Notes: generated by a model not told the origin, from the sequence alone. Counted from the first letter of the stretch, positions 33,879 to 44,018 are shown. The stretch is DNA of 64,000 nucleotides from Pseudobacteriovorax sp. (GCA_013215145.1 JABSRP010000026.1:1-64000); one strand, 5' to 3'. Translations and numbers: made by a program.

Positions 33879-35872
33879 TATTTAATCTCCCAATTCCCAG
33901 CCACAACATCTCGACTCTTATCACCACGATACTGGTCAAATAGGGCTATCATTCCTCCGACGCACATGATAATGATCGCAAGCCAAACCATGCGGACAGT
34001 TGGGTTAACATTGATATTAAAGGTCACCGATTTGCCAGTAGCTTTGTCGAAGTCCACCATCACCAAGTAAACATCGTTCCAAAGATCCCCTTTAATGCCA
34101 ATCTCATGGAAGGTCTGTCCCATTTTCGTGGGGTACTGACTCTGTGCCGGCTCCATGACTCCCATATTCTTGCCATCTTTTATGACTTCAACTGGAGCTG
34201 CAAAAAGCGTCGCGTTCTCAACTTTTTTAACTTCGATTCCCTTTTGTAGTTTGAATTCGTAACCAAATAACTGGGTGGACTCACCTGCTTCAAGAGTGAC
34301 CTTTTTTTCCAGTCCCCTATAGTTGCCTAGGAATCCGACAATCGCCACCATGAGTCCGATATGCGCGAGTAAAGCTCCGGTGTAAGCGAGATTGCGTCGG
34401 AAAAATAGGCCCCAAGCAAATCGGATATCTTTCAGGCGATAATAGAAATCTCCCAACAAACAGCCGATAGCCCAAGCTGAGAGATACATTCCCACAATCT
34501 GTGCCCAGAGGCGCCACGTATCGTCTGTGCGCAGAACTTCGCCCTTGATGACCAGCCAAGCCGTCACAGGAATCGCGAATACCACGGCACCTAATATAAT
34601 GGGTTTTCCGTGAGGAATTTTATCGGATTGATACCTCATAAGATTGCCAATAGCCACTACAACGATGAATCCCAGCCCTATCCAAGGAGCGAAGGCATTA
34701 AAATAAGGTGCTTGGACCGTAATCCTTTTGTCCGTAACCCACTCCGACACAATTGGAAACATAGTTCCTATGAAAACTATCGCTGCCAGAGAGAGAAGTA
34801 GAAACTGCGTTACCACCAAAGCTGACTCTTTTGAGATACCCCAGACCTTTTCTGTTTCGGCAGGTAGAAGCGATGGAGCTCGCCACATATAAATGGCTAT
34901 CGATATTCCCATCACACCTATCAGATAAAATAGATAGTTTTCTCCGATGGGAGACTCTGCGAAGGAATGAACGGAAGAAATAATCCCTGACCTAGTGATA
35001 AAGGTCCCGAAGAAACAAAGGAAAAAACCCAAAATACTAAGGATTATGGTAAGCCTTTTGAGTTGGCCAAGCTTGTCCTGGACAAGAAGAGAGTGGAGAA
35101 GAGCCGTAGCCATGATCCACGGCAGCATACTGGAGTTCTCTACTGGATCCCATGCCCAGTAACCGGCCCACCCAAGTTCGACATAGGCCCAGCGACCTCC
35201 CAGGGTAATGGCAGCAGTCAGAAGTACCCAGGAAAATAACGTCCATCGTCTCACCGACTTGAGCCATCCTTGTGTAATATCACCGTAAGCAAGGGCTGCT
35301 AACGAATAAGCGAAGGGTATAGCAAGGCCGACATAACCGACAAACAACATGGGAGGATGGATGGCCATGTAAAAGTTCTGTAGCAATTCGTTCATTCCCC
35401 GACCGTTCGGGGGAGCTGGAAGCTGCTGGGCAAAAGGGTCACTATGATCGAGGGCAAGATAAAACATCCAGGCAAGAACCGCCTGCAACGTCGCGCTAAC
35501 ATAGGGCATGACGTGCTCGTTTTCACGCGTATAGGTCCATATCGCGATACAGGCGACAATAGCTTGAAGCCACGTCCAAAGCATGTGAGATCCTTCTAAC
35601 GAGGACCAAAATGCGGTGATGGTGAACATAAAGGGCAAATCGTTACTCGAGTTTTTTGCCACATATTCAAAGCTGTAGTCACGGTCTAAAAAGGCATCAA
35701 AAAGGATAAACCCTGCGATAGATACCAAAATAGTTGAAATAGTGAGGGCTATTTTAGCCGAGATATAAAGCTGTCGGTGACGCCACTTTGCAGCCATAAG
35801 CGAAGCAAGTACGCCATATATACTGACCAGGCAGCAGGTTAACATGATAAAGAAACCATAATTCGCTTGCAT
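33878..35872 (-). CDS. ccmF: Cytochrome c haem lyase subunit CcmF
   Basis: A 664-residue polytopic membrane protein, the CcmF haem lyase of System I cytochrome c maturation. The WWD-domain signature is present as GWAGYWAWDPVENSSMLPW, with flanking His (FYMAIHPPMLFVGY) for haem contacts and LGGRWAYVELGW before it. About fourteen hydrophobic segments alternate with loops, and a periplasmic domain lies near the C-terminus. I use the ATG at 35872 with GGAG upstream; a frame up to 35923 adds unrelated residues. It heads a five-gene leftward operon. CcmA-E are not in the window. Confidence 0.95.
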   Translation of the reverse strand: MQANYGFFIMLTCCLVSIYGVLASLMAAKWRHRQLYISAKIALTISTILVSIAGFILFDAFLDRDYSFEYVAKNSSNDLPFMFTITAFWSSLEGSHMLWTWLQAIVACIAIWTYTRENEHVMPYVSATLQAVLAWMFYLALDHSDPFAQQLPAPPNGRGMNELLQNFYMAIHPPMLFVGYVGLAIPFAYSLAALAYGDITQGWLKSVRRWTLFSWVLLTAAITLGGRWAYVELGWAGYWAWDPVENSSMLPWIMATALLHSLLVQDKLGQLKRLTIILSILGFFLCFFGTFITRSGIISSVHSFAESPIGENYLFYLIGVMGISIAIYMWRAPSLLPAETEKVWGISKESALVVTQFLLLSLAAIVFIGTMFPIVSEWVTDKRITVQAPYFNAFAPWIGLGFIVVVAIGNLMRYQSDKIPHGKPIILGAVVFAIPVTAWLVIKGEVLRTDDTWRLWAQIVGMYLSAWAIGCLLGDFYYRLKDIRFAWGLFFRRNLAYTGALLAHIGLMVAIVGFLGNYRGLEKKVTLEAGESTQLFGYEFKLQKGIEVKKVENATLFAAPVEVIKDGKNMGVMEPAQSQYPTKMGQTFHEIGIKGDLWNDVYLVMVDFDKATGKSVTFNINVNPTVRMVWLAIIIMCVGGMIALFDQYRGDKSRDVVAGNWEIK

Positions 35873-36095
35873 AAGATCTCCACGGACCGAAAACGACGAC
35901 ATAAAGCCAAGGCTATTGTACATGAGGCACTAGGGTTTACCAACATGAGCCTTGCTGCACTATGATTTAAACCATTGAAATCTGCTGGAAAAGACTTATC
36001 TTGCAAAATAGGTCAATTTTCCGTAAAAACACTAACTTTGTGACTTTATGTCAATTGTATCCGCCCAAACAGTCTCAAGGGAAAGGGGCACCTCA

Positions 36096-37448
36096 GTGAA
36101 GCGCGTTCACGTAAAAACTTTAGGTTGTAAGGTTAACAGTTATGATTCCGACGATCTCGAAACGCAATTCCTTAAGAAAGGATTCACGATCGAATCCGAC
36201 CCCAAAAAAGCTGATGTCTCGGTCCTGAATACCTGCAGTGTCACTGCCAATGCAGACAAGGAAGCACGTTATTATCTGAGGAGATTTCGCAGAGACAATC
36301 CAGAAGCCTTGGTCGTGGCCACGGGATGCTACGCTCAAACGGATTCAGCTCGCTTGGCAGATATGAATGATGTAGACCTAGTCTTCCCTAACGAGGTTAA
36401 AGATCGAGTCGTTGAAGTCGCTCACGAGCAACTGATAAATAAACAACAAGGCGAACCCTTGACGGTCAGCAAGATCCCGAAAGACGTCAAGCCAGTGGCA
36501 GAGAATCGTCAGGGCCATTTTAAATCTTCGTTGAAACTTAACCCAACGGATAGTTCCAAAACGCGAGCCTTCCTAAAAATTCAAGATGGCTGCAATGGAT
36601 TTTGCTCCTACTGTTTGATTCCCTATGCTAGAGGGGCCTCCCGCAGTGTTCCCAGTCGGGACGTAATAGCCGAAGTCAGGCGATTGATTGAATCGGGTGT
36701 CAAAGAAATCGTGTTCACCGGAATCCATATCGGCGACTATGGAGAGGATTTAGACGAATCCCAGTCATTTATCGATATCATCAAAGAGCTTTTCGACTGG
36801 GACGACATGGTGCGGATGAGAATTTCCTCTTTAGAACCGAGGGAACTGCCCGAAAGTCTACTTAAGGTTGTGAGTCAAAGACCCGAACTTTTTTGCGATC
36901 ATTTCCACCTACCCTTGCAAGCCGGACATAACCGCGTCTTAAAAATGATGAGACGCACCTATACCACCGAGCAGTATCAAGAGGCGGTAGAACTGGCCCG
37001 GAGTTATTTTCCCCATGCTAACTTTGGAGCTGATGTCATCCCTGGATTCCCTGGTGAAACAGAAGAGGAGTTTGCGGCAACCGTGGATTTTATTAAAACC
37101 ATTGGTTTGAACTACCTCCACGTATTCCCTTACTCAAAACGCCCCAATACGGCTGCAGCTAGGATGCCTGATCATTTGCCCCATGATACTGTGAAACAAA
37201 GAAGTGCTCTGTTGAGAGGGCTTTCGAGCGAACTTAAATCCGAGTATGTTTCCCGCTTTCTAGGAGAGACCGTTTCCGTCCTTTGGGAAGCCGATAAAGA
37301 CCGGGACGGCCGCCGCATCGGACGCAGCCGCAACTACCTGGAAATCGTCACGCCGGAAGCCATGAATCAAGAGCCTGGGACACTTTCCCAGGTGAAGATC
37401 AAAGGTTTTGTAAATGATAACAGACTATTAGGTCTGATCAAAGGATAG
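36096..37448 (+). CDS. mtaB: tRNA t6A37 methylthiotransferase MtaB
   Basis: A 450-residue radical-SAM methylthiotransferase that converts t6A37 to ms2t6A37 in tRNA. The N-terminal UPF0004 domain opens with VKTLGCKVNSYDS and includes VLNTCSVTA and ATGCYAQ (three Cys for the second iron-sulfur cluster). The radical-SAM core has CNGFCSYC; a TRAM-like domain ends the protein. The GCKVN form separates MtaB from MiaB. I prefer the GTG at 36096, with AAAGGGG upstream and directly before the conserved start; an in-frame ATG at 36048 has no ribosome site but cannot be excluded. It is divergent from ccmF. Confidence 0.92.
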   Translation: MKRVHVKTLGCKVNSYDSDDLETQFLKKGFTIESDPKKADVSVLNTCSVTANADKEARYYLRRFRRDNPEALVVATGCYAQTDSARLADMNDVDLVFPNEVKDRVVEVAHEQLINKQQGEPLTVSKIPKDVKPVAENRQGHFKSSLKLNPTDSSKTRAFLKIQDGCNGFCSYCLIPYARGASRSVPSRDVIAEVRRLIESGVKEIVFTGIHIGDYGEDLDESQSFIDIIKELFDWDDMVRMRISSLEPRELPESLLKVVSQRPELFCDHFHLPLQAGHNRVLKMMRRTYTTEQYQEAVELARSYFPHANFGADVIPGFPGETEEEFAATVDFIKTIGLNYLHVFPYSKRPNTAAARMPDHLPHDTVKQRSALLRGLSSELKSEYVSRFLGETVSVLWEADKDRDGRRIGRSRNYLEIVTPEAMNQEPGTLSQVKIKGFVNDNRLLGLIKG

Positions 37449-37626
37449 CCATCGCCTCCAACCTTCTCGTGTTTTGACGCGTTGCCTAATATCGCGACAG
37501 CTGTCTGCTGCCGTCTAGGTTTCATGCCGTCAAACAAGGCAAAAATCCATTATTTACAAGCAGTTAACCTTGGCTCTAAGCTTGCAATCTTTCCATGAGA
37601 GCCTAGTGTTTGAAGGAGAGATTGCT

Positions 37627-38709
37627 GTGAAAGCCAACACCGAATGGTACATGATTGCGTTGCTGCTATGGCAAGGGATCTTCTTCAATCAATTCGTGTT
37701 TGGCCGATCTAAAGCCATCATAAAGCCCATAACTTTGGAGTTATGCGAAGCTAAAGATTCTGCAGAAAACAAGTCAGATATATCCCACAAAATTCTAATG
37801 AGAATTACTAGCGCTATCATAAAGAGTAATCGGCACGCTATCAATCGGAAGACCATCAAGGGAGATCTTTGTTTGGAGCTAATCGATAGTCGCTTACACC
37901 AGGCTTTGAGCTTCCTTGAAACCGGCACGATTCAAGTATCTCGATCGATTTTGGAAGAGACAGAAAATCCCGCCGACATAGCTTTTGTCATCGCTCACGA
38001 AATAGCTCACTTCGTAATCGATAGACATCATAAATCTCCTAAGATCTTAACGGATACTCGCTACAAAAACATGATGGCGAAAAAACAGAAGTTGCATGCA
38101 GAATTGTTGACCCTTTCCCTATTACCTCACCATAGCGTTCAGATCTTTTTAGACAACTATCACCCCCTAGCCAACTCATTAAATGCGGTAAAGCGTCATG
38201 AACTAGCCAAAGATCTAGAAAGAGCAATCAATCAAGAAGGAAAACAAGCACTGCTGTCACTCCACAAGCTTTTAGACGAAGATGTTGTAACAGACATATT
38301 AGTTTCCATTGAAAAACAACCTGGCATGGAGTCACTGAGACAATTACTTGAGGCAAGAAAACTATCGTTTGACGAAAAGAAACGAATTCAATCCGAAATT
38401 CAAGCTATAAGTAGGGAAATCGCAAAGTACACTAAGATACGGTCGGGCGATGCTTATGTGAGCTTTAATGGTCCAGAAGTCCTGGCCGATCGCATCGCAC
38501 TGCAGTTTTTGAAACGTGCGGGTTTTTCTTTAGAGTCAATCCCTAGCTTTATCATCGCGATTAGCAATAGAAATAGTTTCGAAAAGCTGGATTGTGCTTC
38601 CATAAAATTTACAAACCCCTCCAACAGGACTGACCGAGGGTTTGAAAGCCACCCCCATTTTTGCTGGCGCTCACAAATGGTTACGCAGTGGATATCGGAG
38701 CATACCTAG
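37627..38709 (+). CDS. M48-like zinc metalloprotease
   Basis: A 360-residue protein with an N-terminal hydrophobic segment (WYMIALLLWQGIFFNQF) serving as signal or anchor. The zinc motif is VIAHEIAHFVIDRHH (HExxH), and the third ligand is probably Glu in GPEVLADRIALQFLKRAG, the E-x-x-A-D pattern of M48 peptidases. Between them lies a helical, Lys/Leu-rich insertion of about 165 residues, longer than in BepA/Oma1-like members. The likely role is envelope protein quality control. I use the GTG at 37627, which has AAGGAG 8 bases upstream; a TTG at 37570 gives a longer, less convincing N-terminus. Confidence 0.72.
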   Translation: MKANTEWYMIALLLWQGIFFNQFVFGRSKAIIKPITLELCEAKDSAENKSDISHKILMRITSAIIKSNRHAINRKTIKGDLCLELIDSRLHQALSFLETGTIQVSRSILEETENPADIAFVIAHEIAHFVIDRHHKSPKILTDTRYKNMMAKKQKLHAELLTLSLLPHHSVQIFLDNYHPLANSLNAVKRHELAKDLERAINQEGKQALLSLHKLLDEDVVTDILVSIEKQPGMESLRQLLEARKLSFDEKKRIQSEIQAISREIAKYTKIRSGDAYVSFNGPEVLADRIALQFLKRAGFSLESIPSFIIAISNRNSFEKLDCASIKFTNPSNRTDRGFESHPHFCWRSQMVTQWISEHT

Positions 38710-38725
38710 TGATGTCGAAAACACG

Positions 38726-40219
38726 TTAACGTTGGTTTGCGAGCATGTCCTTATACAACCGCCTTGTACCACCTCGATAACTGAAAGCCTTAATTCCCTT
38801 TTTACGAAGAGTTTGAGACAGGAGAGCCGTTTGCATACCAAACTCGCACAGCAAAAGATAATCTTGAGTTTTGTCCATTGAAGGAGCAGCCTTAACAAGG
38901 GTTTCTAGAGGTAAATGTAATGCATCAGGGTAATGCCAAGCCTCATATGAAGCCCGATCGCGGCAATCAATGACTACAGCATTTGTAGCGATTTTATCTG
39001 AGTAATGGGATTGGCTGCTTTCAAGATTCGGATCGATTTTTCTGATTTCTAGAGATTCACGGTTATGAATGGCATCTTCGATTAGCTGATCCACAGGGAT
39101 TTTGGATTCTTGGTAGTCGATATCCGATGCCCAGGCATTAGTAATCGGCTTTTGCTTGTTCAAGGCGCAGTACTCTTTGATATGTTCTGAGAGTGTAAAT
39201 GTTCCTATTTGCCTGGCAATATCTAGGATTTCTTCCTTATCAAAACTCTGCAAGGGCCGGAGGATCAAACAGTTGGAAGCCTCATTAATTGCATAAAGAT
39301 TGGAAAGCGTTTGGGACGAGACTTGGCCGATGGCCTCTCCAGTCACTAAACCTAAGGTGTTTTTTTCGGCATTAAGTTTCTCACCGGCTTTGTAAAACAT
39401 CCTTTTCAGAACCACTTGAGCGTAGCTTTTACTGACCTTCGCATCGATGGCATCTTTTACAGGCCCAAAATCCAGTATATGCACATAGCTGCTCACTCCA
39501 ACGCACCACTTATCGCACAGGACTTTCAATACCGCGAGAACAGACTGGCGATAATCATCCCCCGCAAGATTACAAAATACAAAGTCCAAGGCGACACCGC
39601 GCTTCATCAGCCTCCATGCTGCTACTGGAGAATCAAAGCCTCCTGAAAAAAGGCACAAGGCTCGACCCTGCACACCCAGAGGAAGTCCACCAGGACCTGC
39701 CACGCGACGGCTAAAAAATCGAGCCTCCTCGGCTGTCACATCGATTTCTATTTTTATTTCGGGGTTTGTTAGATCCACCTCCCTGGCTAACGCTCCCAGC
39801 TCGTAGCCAACGGCTCTTTCGGCTTCAGTGGAGGTAAATTCCTTTACTCCTTGACGTTTGACCCTTACACAAAACGATTTACCTTTAACTAGTTCACCGT
39901 ATGTTTGGATAGCCAAGGCTTTCATGTCATCAAGATTAGGGGCACAAGAAACATCGACAGGAGAAACTGAGCCGATACCAAATACTCTTGCAAGAAGGTG
40001 AGATACGTCAATCTCTGTTTGGACGTAGACGCGACTCCAGGAATGATCGAGCTTATAGCTAAGACCTGCCTGATCCAACACTCCGCCAATATTACGCAAC
40101 AGAACCTTCAAGAAATTTGCTTTAACCTTCGCTGACTTAAGGTTAAAATCTGAGCCTAGCCTAATCAGTGTTTGCAAGGGAACCTCCTCTGTTCGTCGAC
40201 GGAGAAATATGGCATACAT
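38726..40219 (-). CDS. thiI: tRNA 4-thiouridine synthase ThiI with rhodanese domain
   Basis: A 497-residue ThiI. Order: ferredoxin-like and THUMP domains (to about 165), an adenylation domain with the PP-loop LFSGGFDSPVAAW (near 190), and a C-terminal rhodanese domain (about 390-497) with active-site Cys in LLLCEFGMQ. The IKEYC segment carries the second Cys that forms the disulfide in E. coli ThiI. It makes s4U8 in tRNA using IscS sulfur and, in enteric bacteria, also supplies sulfur for thiamine thiazole. With the rhodanese domain both roles are possible. No thiamine genes are nearby. I see no obvious ribosome site at the ATG. Confidence 0.95.
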   Translation of the reverse strand: MYAIFLRRRTEEVPLQTLIRLGSDFNLKSAKVKANFLKVLLRNIGGVLDQAGLSYKLDHSWSRVYVQTEIDVSHLLARVFGIGSVSPVDVSCAPNLDDMKALAIQTYGELVKGKSFCVRVKRQGVKEFTSTEAERAVGYELGALAREVDLTNPEIKIEIDVTAEEARFFSRRVAGPGGLPLGVQGRALCLFSGGFDSPVAAWRLMKRGVALDFVFCNLAGDDYRQSVLAVLKVLCDKWCVGVSSYVHILDFGPVKDAIDAKVSKSYAQVVLKRMFYKAGEKLNAEKNTLGLVTGEAIGQVSSQTLSNLYAINEASNCLILRPLQSFDKEEILDIARQIGTFTLSEHIKEYCALNKQKPITNAWASDIDYQESKIPVDQLIEDAIHNRESLEIRKIDPNLESSQSHYSDKIATNAVVIDCRDRASYEAWHYPDALHLPLETLVKAAPSMDKTQDYLLLCEFGMQTALLSQTLRKKGIKAFSYRGGTRRLYKDMLANQR

Positions 40220-40263
40220 AAGAGAATTTTGATACGACGTTTTGTAACAGAAAAGGTTTTTTT

Positions 40264-40770
40264 ATGCTCCTAAAGCCATTCGGTGGTCAAAGTCGATTTT
40301 CCTTAGAGGCTAACTTGGATGCGGCCCATGGGTTGAACGGAAGTTTTCTATTGAAAGGCCCCATGCACAAGGTTCGGATACCTGATAAAACACCAACTCC
40401 TTCGTTCACAGATTTTTTATGGAAACAGACTTGTTTTGAGCTCTTTATTCGTCACAAAAACGGGACTTACCTCGAATGGAATTTTTCCCCCTCTGGACAT
40501 TGGGCCTGCTACGAGTTTTCCTCATATCGCAAAAAGAAAACGAATCGAGATAACATCCATCCCGTGATTCAAACTCACGGCGATGGGGAGCAATTTTCCC
40601 TCGAGGTTAGTCTAAGTAAGGTCGCGAATCCCCGTGATTACCAATATGGTCTTTCCGCAGTGATCATCACCGAAGAAGGATCGGAATTCTTCGCAATAGA
40701 TCACTTTGGTCAGCAGCCTGACTTTCATGATTCTCGTAGTCACTGCTACAACATTAGGCCGAAACCTTAG
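40264..40770 (+). CDS. DOMON-like domain protein
   Basis: A 168-residue single-domain protein matching the DOMON-like group found in many proteobacteria. Its pattern is a beta-sandwich: LWKQTCFELFIRHKNGTYLE, then WNFSPSGHWACYEFSSYR, and FFAIDHFGQQPDFHD near the end. DOMON domains bind haem or sugars; this group has no tested function. There is no signal peptide. AAAAGG precedes the ATG with a T-run between. The 3' end overlaps the convergent histidine kinase gene by 17 bp. Confidence 0.75.
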   Translation: MLLKPFGGQSRFSLEANLDAAHGLNGSFLLKGPMHKVRIPDKTPTPSFTDFLWKQTCFELFIRHKNGTYLEWNFSPSGHWACYEFSSYRKKKTNRDNIHPVIQTHGDGEQFSLEVSLSKVANPRDYQYGLSAVIITEEGSEFFAIDHFGQQPDFHDSRSHCYNIRPKP

Positions 40771-42427
40771 TATGATGCGGAGCAGTATGAAGGAATAGTT
40801 CGAGTTTCTTCTTCAATTCTGATTTCTTTACTGGTTTTCCCATAAAATCACTCATCCCAGCTGCCAAGCACTTTTCACGATCTGTCACCAGAACGTTTGC
40901 TGTCAGGGCGATGATGGGTGGATGCCGTTCTCCCAGCAATTCCACGATTTTTGCAGTGGCTTCGATACCTCCCATGACAGGCATCTGCATGTCCATGAAT
41001 ACTAAATCATAGTCAACCGAAGTAACCATATTTAACGCCTCTTGACCATTACTAGCTATATCACAGTGATAGCCAAGTTTTTGCAGCATAAGTTGTATGA
41101 TCTTTTGATTCACTCGATTGTCTTCTGCAAGAAGCAAACGGAATTGATCTTTCGATTGGTTAGCTAGTTGTTCTTTATTGGGCCGGTATTCTTTCTTTTT
41201 CTCAACAGTTTTAATGGGGATGCTAAAACCGAACTCACTGCCTTTGTCCTTTTCACTTTTTACCCAGATGTTTCCATTCATTGCGTGAATCAGGTTTTTA
41301 CATATCGATAACCCAAGTCCTGTTCCACCATATCGTCTAGTGATGGATGAATCAGCCTGGGAGAATGCTTTGAATAATTTTTCTTGTTTTGCCTTTTCGA
41401 TTCCGATCCCGGTATCCATCACGGAAACCGTCAAAACTTTCGCAGAACGGTCTTCTAAACAGCTTTCAATACAATTTACCCGAATCTTTCCACCAATTGT
41501 AAACTTCACTGCATTCGAAATGAGATTACAAATCACCTGCCGAATGCGTGTTGAGTCCCCTAAGTACTGCACCGAACTATCAATATGGTTAGATAGTTCT
41601 ATGCTCGTATTATTCTTTTCCGCAGTAGACTGATACAAGTCAATGCATTGGCCAATAGTGTCGGACCAATCAAATGGTAAAATTTCGAGTTCGAGATTGC
41701 CCGTATCAATTTTACTGAAATCCAAGATGTCGTTAATGATATTTAAAAGCATTTGACCAGATTGCTCAGCTGTATGTAGCAAATCTTTTTGTTCATCGCT
41801 TAGTGAGGACTCGGAAAGTAGCGTTAAGCAGCCAAGTAAGCCGTTGAGAGGAGTGCGAATTTCATGACTCATATTAGCAAGAAACTCCTCTTTTGCCTTG
41901 GAAGAGATTTCTGCCCTTTCTTTCGCCTCGTTTAATGCGGCTTGCTGCAGTTTTGATTCCGTAATATCCCAGTTAACGCCAATCATCTTTATGGGTATAT
42001 CGTGAACATCTTTGATCACATCGGCAAGGGCACGAATGTGCCGAACATTACCATTTGGCCAGACTACCCGAAATTCAGTATCAAATTTCTGCTTGCCAGA
42101 AATCGCATCTTCTATTTCCCGCTGACCTCTTAGCTTATCGTCTGGGTGTAAACCCTGCTCCCAGGCCTCATACACCGCGGGGAAATCCTCGGCCTTAACC
42201 CCATAAAGCTCGTACATATGAGTATCCCAAATAAGCGAGCTATTGCGTAAATCATATTCCCAAACCCCCACCTTTGATGCTGTGAGAGCGAGTTTTAGCC
42301 GGGCTAAGAGTTCTTTTTCTACACTTTGACCCACGGATGGATCACAAGGAGCGCTTCTATCCTCGCCAAGGTGATTTGTTAATGCCTTATGAGAAGATTT
42401 ACTCAATTTTCGATTCCCCAACAACAA
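40754..42427 (-). CDS. PAS hybrid histidine kinase with receiver domain
   Basis: A 557-residue soluble sensor kinase. A PAS domain with PAC motif (about 50-165; WEYDLRNSSLIWDTHMYELY, then FRVVWPNGNVRHIRALADVI) leads into HisKA with His in LANMSHEIRTPLNG (near 187) and a HATPase domain (LISNAVKFT, DTGIGIE, YGGTGLGLSI). A C-terminal receiver (about 425-545) has Asp in LVFMDMQMPVMGG and a terminal Lys-Pro turn. No membrane segment is seen, so it senses a cytoplasmic cue. The start is one of three consecutive TTG codons with no clear ribosome site. It has no obvious partner regulator or phosphotransfer domain here. Confidence 0.88.
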   Translation of the reverse strand: MLLGNRKLSKSSHKALTNHLGEDRSAPCDPSVGQSVEKELLARLKLALTASKVGVWEYDLRNSSLIWDTHMYELYGVKAEDFPAVYEAWEQGLHPDDKLRGQREIEDAISGKQKFDTEFRVVWPNGNVRHIRALADVIKDVHDIPIKMIGVNWDITESKLQQAALNEAKERAEISSKAKEEFLANMSHEIRTPLNGLLGCLTLLSESSLSDEQKDLLHTAEQSGQMLLNIINDILDFSKIDTGNLELEILPFDWSDTIGQCIDLYQSTAEKNNTSIELSNHIDSSVQYLGDSTRIRQVICNLISNAVKFTIGGKIRVNCIESCLEDRSAKVLTVSVMDTGIGIEKAKQEKLFKAFSQADSSITRRYGGTGLGLSICKNLIHAMNGNIWVKSEKDKGSEFGFSIPIKTVEKKKEYRPNKEQLANQSKDQFRLLLAEDNRVNQKIIQLMLQKLGYHCDIASNGQEALNMVTSVDYDLVFMDMQMPVMGGIEATAKIVELLGERHPPIIALTANVLVTDREKCLAAGMSDFMGKPVKKSELKKKLELFLHTAPHHTKVSA

Positions 42428-42524
42428 TCGAAAAACTCGATTGTCTTTTGATTATCGAATCGAACCGGGATTTATTTAACAAAAATATTCTTCTGAGAAG
42501 GAAAATACGGAAATGGACTTTCCC

Positions 42525-44018
42525 CTAACCACCGTTAACGAGTAGCAACAGCCCAAGACCCACAAGATTATGGATAAATTCACATTGCGACAAACCTTTT
42601 GCAAGGATATGACCATCGCCACCTGTGACAATCACCTGCCAATTTTCGTCTGGGTACTTCGATGCCAATTTACCCTTCAACGCTTCTATAGCAAAGATGT
42701 TAGCCCAGAGAGTTCCTAGACCCATGGATTCCTCGGTATTTTGACCTAAGAAACTTTGATGATTCCCAGATTCTGGAACAGGGACCTCAGGAAGGCCATC
42801 GGTGAATTGATGTAGTGCTCGTAAACCAGTCGCTAATCCTGGCAGGATCCAACCACCTTGATAGACCCGATCCGATCCAATCACATCGACAGTAGTAGCA
42901 GTACCACAGCCAACAACAATACAAGCATTGTCCAAATATTGATTTACAGCAGCTTCTGCCAAAGCGAGACGATCGATCCCAAGGCTAGAAAACGAATACT
43001 GTGAATAATCAATTCTTAGGGGGCGCTTTGGGATCGGAACCAAACGTAAGCCAAGGCGTAAGGCTAACGACTGTAACTGGGAGCTTCTCGACTCGGAGAC
43101 ACTACCGACAAAAATTGGATAGCCTGACGTTGGAATTTGGGATCGCAGCTTATCATCAATGGAATAATCATGATCGACACTTAGAGTTTCTGCTAAAACG
43201 CATTCACCATGCCGAAAGCCCATGATTTTAGTTGAGGTATTGCCTATGTCTGCAATGAAAACCGGTAGCTCTGGGCGTAATCCTCGCCAGCTATAATCGT
43301 GATGACTGGAGGATATGTCGAGAACGTCACCACGGGCCACATCATTAAGCTGCAAGTGCCCATCTTGGGTGATTGCCAAATGCTCAGCAAAAGACAAATC
43401 CTTTTTGGATTGCCATATATCTCCCTTTAGGATGCCAAAAACTCCCTCATCAAAGAAGGCATTTGGATCACAGACTTGACCATATACGCTTCGATATATC
43501 CTCGAAGTTATGGACTCTCTTCGCGACTCTGAAAAAGACTCCCCAACGATATTAGAGAGAGACGTGGTCTGCTGGTCATCAACCTCTGGATTGTGGGTTA
43601 GATTTATACCAACCCCAATCAATATCGATCCGAACCCCGAAGCTTGAGTGGTGGTCTCACACAGGATGCCTCCCAGCTTTTTGCCGCCAAACAAAAGATC
43701 GTTGGGCCATTTCACTGTAACTCTAAGATTCAGCTCACTTAGTAAGGAATAGGCAATGGCTTGAGCAACGTATAAGGGGGCCTTGGGCAACAAGTTCGGT
43801 GAGACCTTGTTTGCAGGTATTGCCATGGTAAAGTAGATATTTCCTTTTGGACTAAGCCATTGACGGCCAATGCGGCCGCGCCCTTCGGATTGCTCATCAG
43901 CAATGACAACAAATGCCTGAGGCTTTTCTTCCTTAGACAGTTGGTTGCGAGCATAGGTTGACGTTGAATCAACTTGCTTCAGTTTGATGACTTTGATGTC
44001 ATCGGTGGTATCAGACAT
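42525..44018 (-). CDS. Fused biotin-protein ligase (BirA) and type III pantothenate kinase (CoaX)
   Basis: A 497-residue fusion of two cofactor enzymes. Residues 1-235 are a biotin-protein ligase without a DNA-binding domain (STSTYARNQL, GRGRIGRQW for biotinyl-AMP binding, KWPNDLLFGGKKLGGIL). Residues of about 250-497 are type III pantothenate kinase (FIADIGNTSTKIM, GIDRLALAEAAV, VVGCGTATTVDVI, GGWILPGLATGLRAL), the first step to coenzyme A. Such fusions are known from Neisseria and relatives. The ATG at 44018 overlaps the nadC stop by 8 bp. The ligase serves biotin carboxylases; an acyl-CoA carboxylase gene lies at the right edge of the window. Confidence 0.92.
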   Translation of the reverse strand: MSDTTDDIKVIKLKQVDSTSTYARNQLSKEEKPQAFVVIADEQSEGRGRIGRQWLSPKGNIYFTMAIPANKVSPNLLPKAPLYVAQAIAYSLLSELNLRVTVKWPNDLLFGGKKLGGILCETTTQASGFGSILIGVGINLTHNPEVDDQQTTSLSNIVGESFSESRRESITSRIYRSVYGQVCDPNAFFDEGVFGILKGDIWQSKKDLSFAEHLAITQDGHLQLNDVARGDVLDISSSHHDYSWRGLRPELPVFIADIGNTSTKIMGFRHGECVLAETLSVDHDYSIDDKLRSQIPTSGYPIFVGSVSESRSSQLQSLALRLGLRLVPIPKRPLRIDYSQYSFSSLGIDRLALAEAAVNQYLDNACIVVGCGTATTVDVIGSDRVYQGGWILPGLATGLRALHQFTDGLPEVPVPESGNHQSFLGQNTEESMGLGTLWANIFAIEALKGKLASKYPDENWQVIVTGGDGHILAKGLSQCEFIHNLVGLGLLLLVNGG

